This document shows positions 10,827 through 20,216 of a stretch of 64,000 nt of DNA, piece by piece. This DNA comes from Halobacteroides halobius DSM 5150 (GTDB lineage: Bacteria; Bacillota; Halanaerobiia; Halobacteroidales; Halobacteroidaceae): contig NC_019978.1 in assembly GCF_000328625.1 (NCBI RefSeq), positions 1,736,001 through 1,800,000 of the forward strand, in the 5' to 3' direction. Each line of letters starts with the position of its first letter. Positions within the stretch are counted from its first letter, which is position 1. Under the pieces are notes generated by a model. It was given only the letters and a program-made list of their open reading frames with translations. It made no database searches and was not told the origin of the DNA. A program made the translations under genes and the position numbers.

Positions 10827-11027
10827 CTAAAAAGCCAAAACCAAATATGTTACATTATGTGATGAATTGATTTTTAAATTTTCTGTTTTTCCTGTCACTA
10901 GTAACTTATTAATAAAATCAACTCAAACTTTTATAAAACAAGAATTGTACTAATTGCAACCTAGAAATTTTGGTTTAATTATACAATTTATTGGTTTAAT
11001 TCATAACCTAGTGCTCATGATATAAAA

Positions 11028-12494
11028 TCATTGAGGAATCTGACTACCCCAAATTGTTACTCCTCGATTAGATAAAGCACTGAAAGTCATTACATTTTCT
11101 CTAAGACCTCTATCTAATTGTTCTAAAAATACTCCATAATAAGTATTACCATTAATGGTAATATTAACTGTATAATCACCAGTTAATTCCCAAGTTCCTT
11201 CAACTGCTCCTGTAATAGTACCATCAGCAAGCAACTTTATATTCTTAGATTTAGTTATATTCCCATCTCCAGTTTGAATATCCTTACCATGATTAACATA
11301 TTGATAAGTTCCTACTACATCGCTTTCAGAATATACTCCTACATCTTCTCCCGTATAATTATGCGGTGTAATTACGGGCCAATCTTTTGAATTCATTAAC
11401 ATTTGATGTGATCTAACCTGATGTCGCTCTCCATGACCAGGGTAACGAGTATGGAAGATAACATACATCTTGCGAGTTTCCTGATTGTAATATGCCGAAT
11501 TATGTCCTGGAGAAACATAACCAAGGTTTGATTCAAAAAATTTAAAGTTACCAATTAATTTAGCACCATATGGCTCAATTGCTTCATCATCAAAAGCAGT
11601 ATCTCCATGAGCATTAATCATATTATGACCTTGCACATCATAATAAGGACCATCAGGATTTTTAGAACGGGCAACCCTAATATTATAGCCTCCATCTGAA
11701 GCAAGTCCACCATAACTTAAGAAAAGGTAATAGTAATCTGTCTTCGGACTATATAACACATATGGAGCTTCAATTCTACTATGATTGCCACCTAATAATT
11801 TCTTACCATAACCCTGTCCGGGCTTAGGCATACCTGTTGCTGGATCGAGTTCTAAAATAAAGATTCCACCTGAATAAGAACCATATACCATCCATAGTTT
11901 TCCATTTTGATCATAGAAAACATCTGGATCAACTACATTAGGATGTTGAGTAGCATGGTATTCACCTGGATATATCTCTGCATCATAAAGAGTACCATCC
12001 TGATTATCTCCTGCCATTCCTGATTTTAATAACAACTGTTTCTTCTTATAAGGTCCATCCACATTATCTGCTACAGCTACACCAAGAGCAGATCTAGGAG
12101 AACTACCTTCACACATATTATAGTACATATAGTATTTACCGTCTGCTTTAAGTTGAATTACATCAGGGGCCCACAGAGTATTCGTCTGTGCCCAATTTAA
12201 TCCTGCACTTAACTTTTCGGTAACATTAGGAATAAGGGGATTATCATCATGAACATGACTACTGTATTGTTCCCAACTAATTAAATCATTAGAATAGCCG
12301 GAAGCTAAATGAGATCCAAAAACCCAATAGGTATTATTAACCTTAATTACTGAAGGATCATGGACAGCTGTACTATTAGGATCTAATGGTACCTTATTAG
12401 CTGTATCAGCATCATCTGAACTACAAGCTCCCAAAACACTAACTAAAGATAACAATAAACAAATAATCAATAACTTTTTGCTTAATAATTTCAT
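11028..12494 (-). CDS. Secreted GH43 endo-arabinanase, lipoprotein
   Basis: This 488-residue protein has a lipoprotein signal peptide whose lipobox LGAC puts the lipidated Cys at residue 24. The GH43 propeller (about 38-390) has candidate catalytic residues D46 (VHDP), D189 (VVDP) and E242 (IEAPY), and an intact WAPD at 108-111. A C-terminal lipocalin-like domain ends MTFSALSNRGVTIWGSQIP. It matches the endo-alpha-1,5-L-arabinanase group of Bacillus AbnB/AbnA type. Lipid anchoring, together with the porin gene nearby, suggests it works at the outer-membrane surface or in the periplasm. It resembles the two LamG-GH43 proteins encoded upstream but lacks the LamG module. Confidence 0.9.
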   Translation of the reverse strand: MKLLSKKLLIICLLLSLVSVLGACSSDDADTANKVPLDPNSTAVHDPSVIKVNNTYWVFGSHLASGYSNDLISWEQYSSHVHDDNPLIPNVTEKLSAGLNWAQTNTLWAPDVIQLKADGKYYMYYNMCEGSSPRSALGVAVADNVDGPYKKKQLLLKSGMAGDNQDGTLYDAEIYPGEYHATQHPNVVDPDVFYDQNGKLWMVYGSYSGGIFILELDPATGMPKPGQGYGKKLLGGNHSRIEAPYVLYSPKTDYYYLFLSYGGLASDGGYNIRVARSKNPDGPYYDVQGHNMINAHGDTAFDDEAIEPYGAKLIGNFKFFESNLGYVSPGHNSAYYNQETRKMYVIFHTRYPGHGERHQVRSHQMLMNSKDWPVITPHNYTGEDVGVYSESDVVGTYQYVNHGKDIQTGDGNITKSKNIKLLADGTITGAVEGTWELTGDYTVNITINGNTYYGVFLEQLDRGLRENVMTFSALSNRGVTIWGSQIPQ

Positions 12495-12691
12495 TAAATC
12501 ACTCCATAATGAAAAGTAATATAAGAATTCATACTGGGAGCAATTTTTATAAAATTTATAAAATTATACTTGCCTAACTTTGTAAATAACTAGTTAAAAT
12601 CAAAATCCAATACATCTTTAATATATGAATACAAATATTTTAACTTTGGTTTCAATTATCCAATATCAATTCTCATTTGTTCGCTTATCAA

Positions 12692-14872
12692 CTATTCTGG
12701 TATCTCACTACCCCAAATTGTCACACCTTGCTTAGATAAAGCACTGAATGTCATTACATTCTTCTTGAGTCCTCGGTCCCATTGTCTTAAAAATGCACCA
12801 TGATAAGTCTCACCATCGATAGTAATGTCAACTCTATAATCACCAGTCATTTTCCAACTACCTTCTACTGTTCCTGTAATAGAACCATCTGCATTTAATT
12901 CTATCTGCTTCGATAGATTAATATCTCCACCAGGATTACCAAAAGTAGCTTGAATATCATGGCCATGATTGACATACTGATAAGTTCCTACTACTTGCTC
13001 TGTAGAATACTTTCTAGCAGTTTCTCCTCGATAAACATGAGGAGTAATTACAGGCCAACCTCTAGAGTTCATCAGCATCTGATGTACCCTAACTTGGTGT
13101 CTTCCTCCTTGACCAGGGAAACGTGAGTGAAATACAATAAACATTTTATCTTTCACTTCATCATAAATAGCTGAATTATGCCCTGGAGAAAGATAACCTA
13201 ACTTAGACTCCTGAAATAAGAAGTTACCAATTAATTTAGCTCCATATGGCTCAACATTTTCCCAATTATGTCCATCAATATTATTTTTAACAAAGTCTAG
13301 CTCATTAGTTCCTTGATAATCACTATTGTGCCCTTGAGGGTCAGTATACGGACCATCGGGATTTTTAGAACGAAATACTCGAATATTATATCCCCCATCA
13401 GCAGCTAAAGTACCAAAAGATGCAAACAGATAATAGTACTCTGTCTTTGGATTATATTGAATATAAGATCCCTCTATTGGAGCTTCATTCCCACCTAAAA
13501 TTCTTTTACCATAACCTTGATTAGGATAAGGTTTACCAGTCTGAGAATTCATCTCTAAAATATGAATTCCACCAGCATAAGAACCATATGTCATCCATAA
13601 TTTACCTTGATCATCAAAAAATACCTGGGGATCAATAGCATTAGGATGAACATTAGGATTATGAGAGACACCTTCTAAGTTTTCTTGCCCTTTTTTATAT
13701 GATTTAATTACCAATCCTTGATATTCATAGGGCCCCTCAATATTTTTAGCTATAGCTAAACCAATAGCTGATCTTATTGCTCCCCAAGTACTAGAACTAA
13801 AGTATAGATAATATTTACCATTTAACTTGATTGGACTTTTGGCCCAAGTGCTTTCGGCATCTGGTTCAGGCCATTCTAAAGCCTCTTTTAACTCTTGTTC
13901 AGGATTAGGAATAATTGGATTATCTACAGTAAAACCATTTGAAATTGATTTCCAATGAATTAAATCATCTGACTTAGCAGCACCTAAATGAGAACCAAAG
14001 ACATAATATGTTCCTTTGTCTTTAATAATCATTGGATCATGAACTGCTACACTATTTTGATCTAACTTTACTCTAGTCTTATTTTCAACTGGCTCTTTAA
14101 TCTTTGAAGCACCCTTAGCCAATTTTTTTACTCTTTCTGCTTTAATAGCAGTATTATAAACTCGCAAATCATCTAGCTTACCTTTAAATGGAGCATCCCA
14201 GTAATTAACTCCTAAAGCAAATTTAGCTTTCTGATTAGTAAATACATCAGGAAATCCTGAGTCAGAAAATCTCTCTTGACCATTAAGATAAACTTTTACC
14301 TCACCTTGATTCACCGTAATTGTTAAATGACTCCACTGATCTGTTGGTATTTTCAAACCAGTTGGTGCATCATACCAGTCTTCTCCAGACCACAGCATTG
14401 TTTCTCCTATTGGCCCATTAGGTACAATACTAATCCATTGGTCTTTCGCTTGAGCCCCAAAGAAAGTCGTTGTAAATTGAGTAATCTTAGCAGGATTAAC
14501 CCACAAAGCAACACTATAAACATTACTAGAAATTAAACCATCTGGTAAACGAATCCCTGATTTACCATCAAAGATAGCAGCTTGATCTCGCTTCCCTTCC
14601 CCATAAGAGATTAAAGCACCATCTTCCTCATTAATTCTATTTCCAACTACTTTACCTTCTTCAAAATTACCAGTTTGATCTGTTAGCTCTTGATTAAATG
14701 TATAGTGGGCTACTAAACCTGAAGAATCTGCTTGCTCTGTTTCTATTGATTGTTCTGGTTGTTCCTGTTCTACTGGCCCAGAGGACATAGCTTTTACAAA
14801 AACAGGAGTTATGCTCAATACTAAAAGAAATGATAGCACTAATGATAAAAGTGTTTTTCTTTTCTGATTCAT
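12692..14872 (-). CDS. Secreted LamG-GH43 arabinanase-like protein, paralogue 1
   Basis: This 726-residue protein has a Sec signal peptide (about 1-28, likely cut after VKA). A LamG/concanavalin-like domain (about 50-250) comes next, then a GH43 propeller (about 268-620) and the C-terminal beta domain shared with the lipoprotein gene downstream. The candidate catalytic residues are D279 (VHDP), D414 (AIDP) and E467 (IEGSY). One oddity is that the usual WAPD/WAKD motif reads WAKSP at about 343-347, so an acidic residue conserved in its paralogue (WAKD) is Ser here. That may alter activity or substrate. The protein is very similar along its whole length to the product of 15229-17391, pointing to tandem duplication. 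The second palindromic repeat lies 47 bp upstream of its start. Confidence 0.87.
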   Translation of the reverse strand: MNQKRKTLLSLVLSFLLVLSITPVFVKAMSSGPVEQEQPEQSIETEQADSSGLVAHYTFNQELTDQTGNFEEGKVVGNRINEEDGALISYGEGKRDQAAIFDGKSGIRLPDGLISSNVYSVALWVNPAKITQFTTTFFGAQAKDQWISIVPNGPIGETMLWSGEDWYDAPTGLKIPTDQWSHLTITVNQGEVKVYLNGQERFSDSGFPDVFTNQKAKFALGVNYWDAPFKGKLDDLRVYNTAIKAERVKKLAKGASKIKEPVENKTRVKLDQNSVAVHDPMIIKDKGTYYVFGSHLGAAKSDDLIHWKSISNGFTVDNPIIPNPEQELKEALEWPEPDAESTWAKSPIKLNGKYYLYFSSSTWGAIRSAIGLAIAKNIEGPYEYQGLVIKSYKKGQENLEGVSHNPNVHPNAIDPQVFFDDQGKLWMTYGSYAGGIHILEMNSQTGKPYPNQGYGKRILGGNEAPIEGSYIQYNPKTEYYYLFASFGTLAADGGYNIRVFRSKNPDGPYTDPQGHNSDYQGTNELDFVKNNIDGHNWENVEPYGAKLIGNFLFQESKLGYLSPGHNSAIYDEVKDKMFIVFHSRFPGQGGRHQVRVHQMLMNSRGWPVITPHVYRGETARKYSTEQVVGTYQYVNHGHDIQATFGNPGGDINLSKQIELNADGSITGTVEGSWKMTGDYRVDITIDGETYHGAFLRQWDRGLKKNVMTFSALSKQGVTIWGSEIPE

Positions 14873-15228
14873 ATTTTGCCTCCTTTAGTTATAGTAAAGT
14901 GTAACTTAATTGATATATAGTTGCATTTCTCAATCAGGCATTGTGGGGCTTTTTCCTTAAATAATTTTTGTTCATTTCATTCCAGGTAAAATGAGATAAA
15001 CCAAATCATAGATTTGCTTATTCATATCTATTTTACCTTTCATTCAAAGCATATGAACAAAAACTATAAGACAGTCCAAAAACCCCATAATACCTTTAGT
15101 AATTGCTGGAGAGGGTTTCGCAACGACTCCTAAATTTTTCATTAATGAGTCTTAGTGAACTGGAATAAAAATAAGGTTTGGGTTAGCTAATTATCTATTT
15201 TTGATTAGCTTAACCTTATATATATCAA
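14873..15228. other. 356-bp gap filled by palindromic repeat copy 2
   Basis: Nearly all of this gap is the repeat element described at 14920-15218. The remaining 47 bp before the gene start hold the ribosome-binding site AAAGGAGG and no clear promoter. Confidence 0.6.
14920..15218 (-). repeat. 205-bp near-palindromic element with trailing stem, copy 2
   Basis: The core 14920-15124 has exactly the length of copy 1 (205 bp) and differs from it by scattered substitutions only. Near the end, copy 2 carries about 23 bp absent from copy 1 between AAGGTTT and GATTAGCTTAACCTTA. Its flanks are themselves inverted: TTAATTGATATATA before it and TATATATCAATTA after it. It sits between the two LamG-GH43 paralogues and close to the start codon of the downstream one. 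Confidence 0.75.
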
Positions 15229-17391
15229 TTATTTCTGAGGAAGCTGACTACCCCAGATTGTAATACCTTGGTCTGATAAAGCACTGAATGTCATTACATT
15301 TTTCTTAAGTCCTCGATCCCATTGTCTTAAAAATGCACCATGATAAGTCTCACCATCAATAGTGATAGCAACTCTATAATCACCAGTCAGTTTCCACGTT
15401 CCTTTTACTGCTCCTGTAATAGAACCATCTGCATTTAATTCTATTTTCTTCGATAGATTAATGTCTCCACCAGGATTACCAAATGTTGCTTGAATATCAT
15501 GACCATGGTTTATATATTGATAAGTACCTACTACTTCTTTTGTAGAATATGCTTTTACAGTTTCGCCATTATAACGGTGAGGAGTAATTACGGGCCAACC
15601 TCTAGAGTTCATCAGCATCTGATGTACCCTAACTTGATGAATTGATCCATGTCCAGGAAAACGAGTATGGAAAATAATATACATTTTACCACTTTGTTTA
15701 TCATAATAAGTTGTATTGTGTCCAGGAGATAGATAACCTAAATTAGACTCAGTAAATACAAAATTACCAATTAATTTAGCTCCATAAGGTTCAGCGTTAT
15801 TCCAGTTTCTACCATTAATATCCTTCTTTATAAATTTAGTCATATTATGACCCTGAGGATCAAAATAAGGTCCATCAGGATTTTTAGAACGAGCCACTCG
15901 AATATTATACCCGCCATCTGCAGCTAAAGTACCAAAAGAAAGAAATAAATAATAGTATTCTGTCTGTGGGTTATATCGAATATGAGGTCCTTCCATAGGA
16001 GCATGATTACCACCAGCGATCCTCTTACCATAGCCTTGATTTGGTTTAGGATATCCTGTGTTTGGATTCATCTCTAAAATGTACATTCCACCAGAATAAG
16101 AACCATATACCATCCATAACTTACCTTGAGCATCAAAAAAAAGATGAGGATCAATCACACCTGGATGAATAGAATTATCAAATGGCTTTCCCTTAAGTTC
16201 TTTACTTGGCTCTCCATTTTCATACTTTTTAAGCAATATACCTTTGTACTTATAAGGACCTTCTATATTATTAGATGTAGCTAAAGCAATGGCTGATCTG
16301 GCAGATTCCCAATGAGCAGTACTAAAATATAAATAATATTTATCATTTAATTTAATAACATCCTTAGCCCAAGTGGTTTCTGCATCTGGATTTGGCCACT
16401 CTAAAGCTTCTTTTAATTCTACTTCTGGGTTAGGAATTATCGGATTATCCTTACTCCAACCATTTCCCACCTGTTGCCAATTGATTAAATCTTCTGATTT
16501 AGCTACGCCTAAATGAGAACCAAATATATAATATTTTCCATTTACTTTTATTACTGAAGGGTCATGAACTGATACATCATTATTATCTAACTTTACTACA
16601 ATATCATCTTTAGCTGATTCTTTTATTTTAAGGGCTCCTTTAGCAAGATGCTTTATTTTTTCAACTGTAATAGCACTATCATAAATCTGTAAATCATCCA
16701 TCTTACCTTTAAAAGGAGCGTCCCAATAATTAACTCCTAGAGCAAATTTAGCTTTATCATTAGTAAAGACATCAGGAAACCCTGAATCAGAAAATCTCTT
16801 CTTTCCATTAACATACACTTTTACTTTACCTTGATTAACAGTAATTGTTAAATGACTCCACTGGTCTGTTGGAATTTTCAAACCAGTTGGTGCATCATAC
16901 CACTTTTCTCCTGACCACAGCATTGTTTCTCCTATTGGCCCTTTGGGTACAATACTGATCCACTGATCCTTTGCTTGAGCCCCAAAAAAAGTAGTAGTAA
17001 ATTGTGTGATTTCTTTAGGATTTAACCACAATGCTACACTATAAGTATTATCTTTAATTAAACCATCTGGTAAACGGACTCCAGATTGACCATTAAAAAC
17101 AACAGACTTACCTCGCATTCCTTGAGCATAAGAAATTGAACCACCATCTTTCTTATTGATACGATTGCCAACAACCTGACCTTTTTCAAAATTACTAGTT
17201 TTATCCATTAAGTTCTGATTAAAAGTATAATGAGCTACTAGACTTGTTGCATCTGTTTGTTTAGTCTGCTCTGATTCTTCTGATTGTTCCACTGGCCCAG
17301 AGGACATTGCATTTACAAAAACAGGAACTACAGTTATTAATAATAGCATTAATACTGTCATTGACACAGTAAAATTTAATTTCTTCTTCAT
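15229..17391 (-). CDS. Secreted LamG-GH43 arabinanase-like protein, paralogue 2
   Basis: This 720-residue protein has the same layout as the downstream paralogue: Sec signal (about 1-28, cut after VNA), LamG domain (about 48-248), GH43 propeller (about 266-610) and C-terminal beta domain ending GITIWGSQLPQK. The candidate catalytic residues are D277 (VHDP), D414 (VIDP) and E467 (MEGPH), and WAKD is intact at 341-344. It is likely to act on arabinan outside the cytoplasm, with the LamG module helping to bind polysaccharide. It may be cotranscribed with the porin gene, 86 bp upstream across a partial terminator. Confidence 0.88.
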   Translation of the reverse strand: MKKKLNFTVSMTVLMLLLITVVPVFVNAMSSGPVEQSEESEQTKQTDATSLVAHYTFNQNLMDKTSNFEKGQVVGNRINKKDGGSISYAQGMRGKSVVFNGQSGVRLPDGLIKDNTYSVALWLNPKEITQFTTTFFGAQAKDQWISIVPKGPIGETMLWSGEKWYDAPTGLKIPTDQWSHLTITVNQGKVKVYVNGKKRFSDSGFPDVFTNDKAKFALGVNYWDAPFKGKMDDLQIYDSAITVEKIKHLAKGALKIKESAKDDIVVKLDNNDVSVHDPSVIKVNGKYYIFGSHLGVAKSEDLINWQQVGNGWSKDNPIIPNPEVELKEALEWPNPDAETTWAKDVIKLNDKYYLYFSTAHWESARSAIALATSNNIEGPYKYKGILLKKYENGEPSKELKGKPFDNSIHPGVIDPHLFFDAQGKLWMVYGSYSGGMYILEMNPNTGYPKPNQGYGKRIAGGNHAPMEGPHIRYNPQTEYYYLFLSFGTLAADGGYNIRVARSKNPDGPYFDPQGHNMTKFIKKDINGRNWNNAEPYGAKLIGNFVFTESNLGYLSPGHNTTYYDKQSGKMYIIFHTRFPGHGSIHQVRVHQMLMNSRGWPVITPHRYNGETVKAYSTKEVVGTYQYINHGHDIQATFGNPGGDINLSKKIELNADGSITGAVKGTWKLTGDYRVAITIDGETYHGAFLRQWDRGLKKNVMTFSALSDQGITIWGSQLPQK

Positions 17392-17415
17392 TTTTTCCCT
17401 CCTATCATATTAAAC

Positions 17416-17445
17416 TTAAGGGACTGTTAATTAACAGCCCCTTAA
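17416..17445 (-). terminator. Hairpin between porin and LamG-GH43 genes
   Basis: TTAAGGG-x-CTGTTAA pairs with TTAACAG-x-CCCTTAA around a mismatched pair and almost no loop. The tail on the minus strand is only weakly U-rich, so this may be a partial terminator that lowers expression of the downstream arabinanase genes relative to the porin. Confidence 0.5.
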
Positions 17446-17477
17446 ATCTTTTCATTATATGCAATTGATCATACTAA

Positions 17478-18323
17478 TTAAAAGTTATAACTTACACCTG
17501 TTTTGAAGAAGACTTCTCTATAGCCAGTATTACCAGACCATGTTTCATCAAAATCTTGATATACATTAGCATCTGCTTCTAAAAGAAGACCATATCCAAT
17601 TGGTCTATTAGCATACATTCCAAACTTATAACTTTTCCAATTGTTGAGATCATCTGTATGATATCTTATTTCAGCATAAGGCTTTGCAAATATCTTTGTT
17701 CCAGAGTAATATTTAGCAAAATTTGTCCATAATCTAACCTCTTGAGAAGATAAATCATCCATACTATCTGCTAAAAATAACCCAGTTGAACTAGTTCCTC
17801 CAGCTATATCACGAGCATACATAAAATCCGCTTCAATCCATTCATTTCTTTCAGAAGCACCAGTATCTGCTCTATTAGCATATAATGCTCTTACCTGTAC
17901 TCTTGACTTATCAGTTAAGTCATATCCAACCCAACCATTTACTTTGTATTCATCCCAACCAGTTGCAGCCGCTCCATTTTTCCCTTGTACATAAATAAAT
18001 TCTCCACCATACCAACCCCAATCGGTCGTTGCATTATAACCTGGTCTAATCTCTACTCCCATCTCTCCATTATGATCTCCATTTTCTGGTCTAATTCTCC
18101 AAGATACAAAATCAAAGTTAAAACCATTCCAAGCAGGTGAAGTGAAAGTTGAATCACTCATTACCCATTTCGTATGATTATATTCCCATCCACTATCATT
18201 AGTTCTATTTACTATTTCTACAAATGTCCTAAATGTACCATTAACTTCAGCCGCCATTGATACTGTTGAGAATGCTGATACCATCAATAATACCGCCAAC
18301 AATAATCCAAGTTTCTTCTTCAT
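17478..18323 (-). CDS. Outer-membrane beta-barrel protein, likely oligosaccharide porin
   Basis: This 281-residue protein has a Sec signal peptide (MKKKLGLLLAVLLMVSAFST, cut after SMA near residue 24). It continues with alternating amphipathic strands rich in Tyr, Trp and Gly, and ends with a C-terminal Phe (VSYNF), the classic signature for BAM-dependent barrel insertion. Its size and aromatic-rich strands recall KdgM-type oligosaccharide porins, but that family match is inference. It lies between the GH51/Opp importer genes and the secreted arabinanase genes, which fits passage of arabino-oligosaccharides through an outer membrane. Its presence in a sporulating low-GC Firmicute argues for a diderm host. 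A strong hairpin and a candidate promoter lie upstream, so it may have its own transcript. Confidence 0.78.
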   Translation of the reverse strand: MKKKLGLLLAVLLMVSAFSTVSMAAEVNGTFRTFVEIVNRTNDSGWEYNHTKWVMSDSTFTSPAWNGFNFDFVSWRIRPENGDHNGEMGVEIRPGYNATTDWGWYGGEFIYVQGKNGAAATGWDEYKVNGWVGYDLTDKSRVQVRALYANRADTGASERNEWIEADFMYARDIAGGTSSTGLFLADSMDDLSSQEVRLWTNFAKYYSGTKIFAKPYAEIRYHTDDLNNWKSYKFGMYANRPIGYGLLLEADANVYQDFDETWSGNTGYREVFFKTGVSYNF

Positions 18324-18696
18324 TATTATCTCTCCTTTTATAATATTTTAATTTTCTAACACCTCTACTGTACCTTCTCAAAAACCAAACTCCCTACTAA
18401 ATTAATTAAATCTACCTACTCTAAATTATCACCCCCTTATAGGAGGAGTGATTATTAACTTGTAAGATTATAATCCCTCTCTTTATTTAACAATACGTTA
18501 AGAACTATTATAAATCTCATTGATTGTAATTTTACTAAAAAATAATTGTTATGTATTATTACACCATTTTATTATTTTTAAATTTCAGTAAATTAAAAAA
18601 ATAATAAATAAAGATACTATCTTAAGAAAAAACATTCTACAGGTTGAATAAATCAACCCGTAGATATATATATATTAAATTAAGGGGTCAACATAA
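18324..18696. other. 373-bp gap: porin promoter and leader, terminator of the abfA-2 operon
   Basis: A candidate minus-strand promoter has TTGTTA (18488-18493) and TATAAT (18467-18472) with a short 15-bp spacer. Downstream of it the leader can form a hairpin at about 18429-18453 (AUCACUCC with GGGGUGAU). The terminator at 18630-18663 closes the gene upstream. I saw no LacI-type palindrome here. Confidence 0.45.
18630..18663 (-). terminator. Intrinsic terminator of the Opp importer/abfA-2 operon
   Basis: CTACGGGTTGA pairs with TCAACCTGTAG (one mismatch) around a 5-nt loop. On the minus strand it is followed by AATGTTTTTTC, a normal U-tract. Confidence 0.7.
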
Positions 18697-20178
18697 TTAA
18701 GATAGTGATAATAAAACTACTGATTTCTCAGGTAATACTACTTCAAATCCATCTTCTGTTAAGTTAGCATTTGTAAATTCAGTAGGTTCAACTAACTCTG
18801 GATTATCAAAAGTATTATGAGTATCTAATTCAGGAGCAGTCAAAACTCGACCTGTTATATCAGCTAGATTACCTTCTACACCAGCTAATCTAGAATTGAT
18901 TTTAACCTCTTGATTAGGATTCATATTACAAATAGTTATATTAATTGTTCCTTCATCGTCTTTAGATGCAGAAGCACTTACTGCAGGAATCTCTTCATCT
19001 TTATATTTATATTCTTCAGATTGTAAGTCTAGAGATAATAAAGTAGCATCTTGGTGAACCTTATACATTTCAAAAACATGATAAGTTGGAGTTAAAATCA
19101 TTTTTTCTTTATCAGTTAAGACCATAGATTGTAATACATTTACGGTTTGGGCGATATTTGCCATCTGTACTCGATCAGAATGATCATTGAATATATTTAA
19201 GGTTACACCTGCTAATAGAGCATCACGAAGTGTATTTTGCTGATAAAGAAATCCTGGATTAGTACCTTCTTTAACTTTATACCAGCCACCCCACTCATCT
19301 ACAATTAATCCTACTTCTTTATCTGGATCATACTTATCCATAATTGTACTATGCTTTGTTAGCAATTCGTCCATGCGTAGTGTCTTCTGCATAGTCTCAA
19401 ACCATTCATCTTCTGCAAAACCTGTAGCAGCTTTCTTATTATCCCAGCCGCCTGGATGGACATAATAATGAAAACTTAAACCATCCATAAAGTCACTTGC
19501 TTCTCTCATTAAAACATCTGTCCAATTATAGTCATCAACGTTAGCTCCACAAGCAATTCTATAGATCTCGTTATCACCATAATCACGAACAAAGGTCTGA
19601 TAACGGCGATAGAGGTCAGCATAATACTCAGGACGCATAAATCCGCCCCAACCCCAGTTCTCATTTCCAACACCAAAGTACTTTAACTTCCAAGGCTCAT
19701 CTCTACCATTTTCTCTTCTCCAATCAGCCATTGGTGATTGACCATCAAATGTCATATACTCTACCCATTGTTGCATCTCTTGGACTGTACCACTACCAAC
19801 ATTACCACAGATATATGGCTCTGCTCCAAGCCTATCACATAAATCAAAAAACTCATGCGTACCAAAGTGGTTATTTTCTACTACTCCACCCCACAGAGTA
19901 TTAATAATCTCAGGTCTCTCCTCTCGCGGGCCAACTCCATCTTTCCAGTGATACTCACTAGCAAAACAACCACCAGGCCATCTTAACACAGGAATATCAA
20001 GCTTCTTTAGAGCTTCCAATACATCAGTTCTAATCCCCCCTGTATTAGGGATTTCAGAATCTTCACCTACCCAGATTCCTTTATAAATACATCTACCTAG
20101 ATGTTCTGCAAAATGACCATAAATATTTTTATTTATCTTTCCTTTTTCTACATCAGCATTTAAAATTAATTTATTCAT
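18697..20178 (-). CDS. GH51 alpha-L-arabinofuranosidase, second copy
   Basis: This 493-residue enzyme has no signal peptide and is therefore cytoplasmic. The acid/base is E173 (GNENWGWG), the nucleophile E295 (VDEWGGW), and RWPGGCF lies at 66-72. It belongs to the other main GH51 branch from the abfA product at 3651-5165: GNENWG rather than GNEMDG, and DEWGGWY rather than DEWNVWF. The two may therefore prefer different chain lengths or linkages. It is the last gene of the operon that begins with the Opp-type binding protein, 38 bp after the ATPase gene, which ties import directly to hydrolysis. Confidence 0.94.
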   Translation of the reverse strand: MNKLILNADVEKGKINKNIYGHFAEHLGRCIYKGIWVGEDSEIPNTGGIRTDVLEALKKLDIPVLRWPGGCFASEYHWKDGVGPREERPEIINTLWGGVVENNHFGTHEFFDLCDRLGAEPYICGNVGSGTVQEMQQWVEYMTFDGQSPMADWRRENGRDEPWKLKYFGVGNENWGWGGFMRPEYYADLYRRYQTFVRDYGDNEIYRIACGANVDDYNWTDVLMREASDFMDGLSFHYYVHPGGWDNKKAATGFAEDEWFETMQKTLRMDELLTKHSTIMDKYDPDKEVGLIVDEWGGWYKVKEGTNPGFLYQQNTLRDALLAGVTLNIFNDHSDRVQMANIAQTVNVLQSMVLTDKEKMILTPTYHVFEMYKVHQDATLLSLDLQSEEYKYKDEEIPAVSASASKDDEGTINITICNMNPNQEVKINSRLAGVEGNLADITGRVLTAPELDTHNTFDNPELVEPTEFTNANLTEDGFEVVLPEKSVVLLSLS

Positions 20179-20216
20179 AGTTAACTCCCCTTCTTTTATT
20201 TATAGATGATAAGTTT

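Larger units (their letters stand above)
10181..11027. other. Gene-poor 847-bp gap: palindromic repeat, terminator and ORF debris
   Basis: No intact gene is visible. The gap holds the first copy of the 205-bp palindromic element (10214-10418), a terminator-like stem (10461-10494) and a short decayed reading frame (10707-10826). A segment near 10569-10586 is the inverse of the sequence that borders the second palindromic copy at 14905-14922, which hints at past rearrangement. Confidence 0.6.
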
